The translations under genes and the position numbers were made by a program. From the NCBI RefSeq assembly GCF_009789195.1, contig NZ_WSTC01000043.1, positions 1 through 42,499 of the forward strand: 42,499 bases of DNA. Reading direction: 5' to 3'. The stretch comes from Paenibacillus sp. MMS18-CY102. Its GTDB lineage: Bacteria; Bacillota; Bacilli; Paenibacillales; Paenibacillaceae. The notes below the pieces were generated by a model. The model had not been told where the DNA came from and made no database searches. It saw nothing but the letters and a program-made list of their open reading frames with translations. Within the stretch, counting starts at the first letter, position 1, and each line of letters opens with the position of its first letter. Positions 39,569 through 42,499 of the stretch are shown one piece after another.

Positions 39569-39634
39569 AGTATACAGCTTGCGATATGCTTAAAATAGAA
39601 ACTTTGGTAACCAATGGAGGTGACTTAAGTCACC
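39569..39634 (-). promoter_or_regulatory. Promoter region of the CPBP gene with a perfect 16-bp palindrome
   Basis: GGTGACTTAAGTCACC at 39619-39634 is perfectly symmetric, and GGTAACC at 39606-39612 is a second shorter dyad with related half-sites. A minus-strand -10 TATACT lies at 39574-39569 but its -35 is poor, which suits positive control by a factor bound at the palindromes. Confidence 0.5.
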
Positions 39635-39753
39635 AAAATCGAATGGGGACTGCCTGCCCGCAGCACAAAAAAAAGGGTCCCCCAACTCACTTTACTTTTG
39701 TAATTAGATATGGTAAGTTAATTTCGAAAATATTAGAAATATAGGTGAAGCCC

Positions 39754-40032
39754 ATGGACGCAGCACAATTACAAGCACAGGCGATTAAAGTTCATCGCGC
39801 ATTAGGCGAGCAGACGCGCTACCGCATCGTCCAATTGCTCGCAACAGAAGGTGATCTCTGTCCCGCCGAGCTCGAAAAACGGCTGGAGTCGATTCCGCTC
39901 TCCACCCTGTCCCATCACTTGAAGCAGCTAGCCGAATGCCAGCTCCTCACCCCTCAGAAGCAAGGAACCTTCATTTACTACAGCCTCAATAGAGAAACAG
40001 TACAGAAATTCGCTGCTTATTTGATTAGCTAA
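39754..40032 (+). CDS. ArsR-family transcriptional regulator
   Basis: Small winged-helix repressor of 92 residues. The recognition helix is in LSTLSHHLKQLAECQLLTPQK, followed by the beta wing GTFIYYSLN. It lacks the ELCVCDL-type metal site in the recognition helix, so the effector may not be a metal; single cysteines occur in GDLCPAEL and AECQLL. ATG 39754 is chosen because AGGTGA lies 5 nt before it (the GTG at 39745 is part of that site). It precedes an MFS exporter gene by 77 bases, with a 24-bp palindrome between them; it likely represses both. Confidence 0.85.
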   Translation: MDAAQLQAQAIKVHRALGEQTRYRIVQLLATEGDLCPAELEKRLESIPLSTLSHHLKQLAECQLLTPQKQGTFIYYSLNRETVQKFAAYLIS

Positions 40033-40048
40033 AAATTTTCATTAGTAT

Positions 40049-40072
40049 TTCGATATTACCGGAAATATCGAA
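40049..40072. promoter_or_regulatory. Palindromic ArsR operator candidate between regulator and exporter
   Basis: Left arm TTCGATATTACC and right arm GGAAATATCGAA agree at 11 of 12 positions as inverted repeats. A looser dyad (ATTTC and GAAAT, 39721-39740) lies just upstream of the arsR-type gene, so both genes could be controlled by the same repressor. Confidence 0.6.
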
Positions 40073-40109
40073 TTTATATAGATAGTTGACCATAAAGGAG
40101 ATTTCGCCA

Positions 40110-41306
40110 ATGTCCTCCACATGGAAAATCTACATTCTTGCGTTAGTCAGCTTCTTAGTCGGCACATCCGAGTACGTTATTGCAGGCATCCTGGATAAAA
40201 TAGCGGCCAACCTCTCGATCTCGCTCGTCGCTGCCGGCCAGCTAATCACTGTCTTCTCCATTGTCTATGCGTTTGGCACCCCGCTCCTCATCGCCCTAAC
40301 TGCCCGATGGGACCGCCGCAAGCTGCTGCTTAGCGGGCTTGGCCTCTTCGTCCTCGCGAATGGGCTTGTTTTTGCCCTTCCCGGATTCCCATTATTTCTA
40401 GTTGCTCGGATTGTCATGGCGCTCGGCGCCGGCATTGTTGTCGTCACTGCATTGACCGTCGCCTCTTCTATTGCGCCGCAAGGCAAGCAGGGGAGCGCAA
40501 TCGCCACCGTTATTATGGGCTTTACCGCTTCCCTCATTATCGGCGTCCCCATCGGCCGAATCGTCGCTGTCCACTATGACTGGAAAATCATATTCGGCGG
40601 GATCGTCCTGCTCGGCCTAGCCGCAATCATCGTACTCTGGGCAACCATTCCCCATACGCAAAATGCCACTCCCGTCCCGCTCCGCCAACAGCTTGCTATC
40701 CTTCGCAGCCCCAAAATCGTGTTAGCCCTTGCCGTCAGCTTCTTCTGGCTAGCCGGTTATTCGCTCTCTTATACGTATATTTCCCCGTTCCTGCTTGAGG
40801 TCACTGGCATGAATGAACAGACGCTCAGCGCTGCCCTACTGGCGTTCGGCATTGCCAGCCTAATCGGCTCCAAGCTCGGCGGTTACGGCACCGACCGTTG
40901 GGGCGTGAACCGTACGCTCCTGTCCGGCATGGTGCTGCATGTTATTGCCTTGCTGCTGCTGTCGATCGCCATCCACTCGCCAATCATCGTCTTCGCAGCA
41001 TTGATGCTATGGTCGTTCTCCGCATGGTCTTCAGGGCCAGCCCAGCAATATAATCTTGTCACCTTAGCACCGGAGTCAGCAAGCATTATGCTCAGCCTGA
41101 ACAGCTCCGTCATGCAGCTCGCAATGGCAGCAGGAGCAGGAATCGGCGGCCTTGCCGTCGGGTCGGTCTCCTTGAGAGCCGTCATGTGGATGGGTGCGAT
41201 CGGCGTAACGGTAGCGATTGGCATTATCGTGCTATTTACTCGTTCTGCGCGTGCAACCCACTCCAATTCCCCGATTGCCGAAACACAGGAACTGCCGCAA
41301 GCTTGA
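40110..41306 (+). CDS. MFS transporter, DHA1 drug/nucleoside efflux type
   Basis: Membrane protein of 398 residues with twelve predicted helices. FLVGTSEYVIAGILDKIA in helix 1 and RWDRRKLLLSGL in the loop between helices 2 and 3 are the DHA1 motifs. ALGAGIVVVTALTVASSIA and GFTASLIIGVPIGRIV (motif C-like, antiporter) follow. Relatives include AraJ, YdhP and the purine exporter PbuE. ATG 40110 has AAGGAG 9 nt upstream; the TTG at 40086 precedes that site. It is downstream of an ArsR-type regulator, so efflux is probably induced by the compound it removes. Substrate unknown. Confidence 0.85.
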   Translation: MSSTWKIYILALVSFLVGTSEYVIAGILDKIAANLSISLVAAGQLITVFSIVYAFGTPLLIALTARWDRRKLLLSGLGLFVLANGLVFALPGFPLFLVARIVMALGAGIVVVTALTVASSIAPQGKQGSAIATVIMGFTASLIIGVPIGRIVAVHYDWKIIFGGIVLLGLAAIIVLWATIPHTQNATPVPLRQQLAILRSPKIVLALAVSFFWLAGYSLSYTYISPFLLEVTGMNEQTLSAALLAFGIASLIGSKLGGYGTDRWGVNRTLLSGMVLHVIALLLLSIAIHSPIIVFAALMLWSFSAWSSGPAQQYNLVTLAPESASIMLSLNSSVMQLAMAAGAGIGGLAVGSVSLRAVMWMGAIGVTVAIGIIVLFTRSARATHSNSPIAETQELPQA

Positions 41307-41316
41307 TAGAAACCTA

Positions 41317-41345
41317 TTGAACCCCCTATTTTATCCAGTTATACT
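41317..41345 (+). promoter_or_regulatory. Promoter of the metallophosphoesterase gene
   Basis: TTGAAC (41317-41322), 17-nt spacer, TATACT (41340-41345), 42 bases before the start codon; it sits just after the MFS gene, which has no terminator. Confidence 0.7.
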
Positions 41346-41387
41346 AAACCGATAAACATGGCCATTCATCCATAAGGTGGGATTTCA

Positions 41388-42116
41388 ATGGGAAGAACCA
41401 TTATTATCAGCGATATTCACGGCTGCCTTACACAATTGCAAGCCCTTCTTGAAGTCGCTGGATTCGATGCGAATCGTGACCATCTCATCCTGCTTGGCGA
41501 CCTGATCGATCACGGGCCGCAAAGCCGCGAGGTGGTCGACTTCGCCATTCCGCTCGTACGCGCTGGCATTGCTACAGCCATTCGAGGCAATCATGATCAG
41601 CGGCTGATCGAAACCGTAAACGGCGAGCCTGAGGCGCTCGCGAAGTTTTTCAAGCATGGCGGGCAAGCGACATACGAGAGCTACATTGGCCCAAGGGAGC
41701 ACCGGACGGAATCTGAGATGCTTCGGGAACTGCAGGAACGGATTCCTTCCGAGTTTCAGCATCACTTGGATTTTATCGCTGACATGCCCTACTACTTAGA
41801 GGATAATTCGTATATTTATGTGCATGCAGGCATCCACCCCGACTACAAGCACGATTGGCAAAACCAGCCGCATCGGGAATTTCTTTACGTGAAAGACCCC
41901 TTCATCTCGCAGCCGACAGGCCTCGCCAAACCCGTCGTGTTCGGCCATACGAAGACGGCCGATATTCACGGCAAACCCGATATTTGGTTCAATGAGGACA
42001 AAATCGGCATCGATGGCGGATGTGCTTACGGGTATCAGCTGAATGCGCTAGTGGTGGGTGAAGATGGGACGCTACATGCGTTTCATATCAAATATAAAGA
42101 AGAAACCCAACCTTAA
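41388..42116 (+). CDS. Metallophosphoesterase, serine/threonine phosphatase (PrpE/PrpA-like)
   Basis: Cytoplasmic phosphatase of 242 residues using two metal ions. The metal-binding motifs are in order: SDIHG (Asp9, His11), GDLIDHG, RGNHD and VHAGIHPD, then FGHT near the C-terminus. This is the bacterial PP2A/Ap4A-hydrolase-like group; relatives dephosphorylate proteins or cleave diadenosine tetraphosphate. AAGGTGGGA precedes ATG 41388. It has its own promoter and stands alone. Whether the substrate is a protein or a nucleotide cannot be told from sequence. Confidence 0.85.
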   Translation: MGRTIIISDIHGCLTQLQALLEVAGFDANRDHLILLGDLIDHGPQSREVVDFAIPLVRAGIATAIRGNHDQRLIETVNGEPEALAKFFKHGGQATYESYIGPREHRTESEMLRELQERIPSEFQHHLDFIADMPYYLEDNSYIYVHAGIHPDYKHDWQNQPHREFLYVKDPFISQPTGLAKPVVFGHTKTADIHGKPDIWFNEDKIGIDGGCAYGYQLNALVVGEDGTLHAFHIKYKEETQP

Positions 42117-42179
42117 GGCAGTGTTTCTTGCCGAGAAACTCTCGACAGTTTTCTTTACGTCTAGAGGATTGATTAGTAG

Positions 42180-42256
42180 GATAGGACAGAAAACCCTGCG
42201 CTATCCAGCCAACTGACGCGCTAGAGTGCGAATAGGGTAGAAAAAGCTGCGCTATC
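42180..42256. repeat. Family B pair, 51-bp period
   Basis: Cores at 42180-42205 and 42231-42256, 51 bp apart as in the pair at 149-225. Their A-rich loops and TGCGCTATC right arms read like the single copy at 20034 in inverse orientation. They fill the gap between the phosphoesterase gene and the transposase end; no gene is seen in 42117-42408. Confidence 0.8.
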
Positions 42257-42284
42257 CAGCAAGGCAACAATCGCCGAACAGAAT

Positions 42285-42357
42285 AAAAGTGCCGGAAAAG
42301 TCCAATGCTTTTCCGGCACTTTTAGAAACCCACGTTTTTTCAAAACGCTGGGTTTCT
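42285..42357. terminator. Two consecutive hairpins near the transposase 3' end
   Basis: AAAAGTGCCGGAAAAG (42285-42300) pairs perfectly with CTTTTCCGGCACTTTT (42308-42323). AGAAACCCA (42324-42332) pairs with TGGGTTTCT (42349-42357). The first is a bidirectional terminator; the second may be part of the insertion sequence end. Confidence 0.8.
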
Positions 42358-42408
42358 CTTTGTTTTATCGGGGCTGTATTTAAAGGAAAAAAAGTATGGT
42401 TTAACGCT

Positions 42409-42499
42409 TTACGCCCTCCGTTCCAGGTGGAGGGCGATCTTCTTCATGTTCTGTACCGCAGCGGTCATCAACGCTTGTTCCATCACGTTGTTTAACCCC
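42409..42499 (-). CDS. IS1182-type transposase, C-terminal fragment at the window edge
   Basis: The minus strand reads open from the right edge to a TAA at 42411-42409 and encodes about 29 residues ending in MEQALMTAAVQNMKKIALHL plus ERRA. A QALMTAA-x-NMKKIA tail is typical of the DDE domain end of IS1182-family transposases. The rest lies outside the window. The plus-strand frame of 68 codons across the same bases is a shadow. Confidence 0.65.
   Translation of the reverse strand, partial: GLNNVMEQALMTAAVQNMKKIALHLERRA

Noticed and set aside
42289-42495. 68-codon plus-strand frame at the right edge
   Set aside because: It is the antisense of the transposase C-terminus and two hairpins.

Overview
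The window looks like chromosomal DNA of a spore-forming, low-to-mid GC Gram-positive of the Paenibacillaceae (Paenibacillus/Cohnella-like). Support: strong AGGAGG-type ribosome sites, SigA-like promoters, lipoprotein signal peptides, YesM/YesN two-component regulators, many AraC/LacI-regulated sugar genes, a secreted multi-CBM GH81 glucanase and a DUF11-repeat surface-type protein. This placement is inference; there is no rRNA or marker gene here.

Layout. 1-2600 (minus): ABC permease and ATPase of the nitrate/sulfonate/taurine type without a binding protein, then a non-coding stretch with a four-core palindromic element. 2602-14812 (minus): one sugar sensing and uptake block. In transcription order it holds a Gfo/Idh/MocA oxidoreductase and an AraC regulator, then response regulator, histidine kinase and binding lipoprotein, then mglB-mglA-mglC and a chemoreceptor. 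Two 21-bp-spaced direct repeats in front of mglB are the likely response-regulator sites. 15026-20006 (plus): a second oxidoreductase and a 1256-residue seven-repeat DUF11 protein. 20175-22194 (minus): a Cam-type gamma carbonic anhydrase and a LacI regulator. 22484-27200 (plus): ROK kinase, cytoplasmic GH9 glycosidase and SIS-domain protein, divergent from LacI, with two nearly identical operators. This looks like an intracellular (amino)sugar-oligosaccharide pathway. 27370-33692 (minus): patatin-like lipase and the modular GH81 enzyme. 34009-42116: aldo/keto reductase, a secreted propeller-like protein, methyltransferase, serine acetyltransferase, CPBP protease, ArsR plus MFS exporter, and a metallophosphoesterase. 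The right edge holds the 3' end of an IS1182-type transposase.

The least explained sequence is non-coding. Family A is a 21-nt imperfect palindrome present nine times. Eight copies form two 183-nt tetrads, 33 kb apart, with identical spacing (50, 62, 50) and the same forward-forward-reverse-reverse order. Family B is a 26-nt palindrome present six times, with a 51-bp period where paired. Both families sit in intergenic DNA, almost always at 3' ends of genes.
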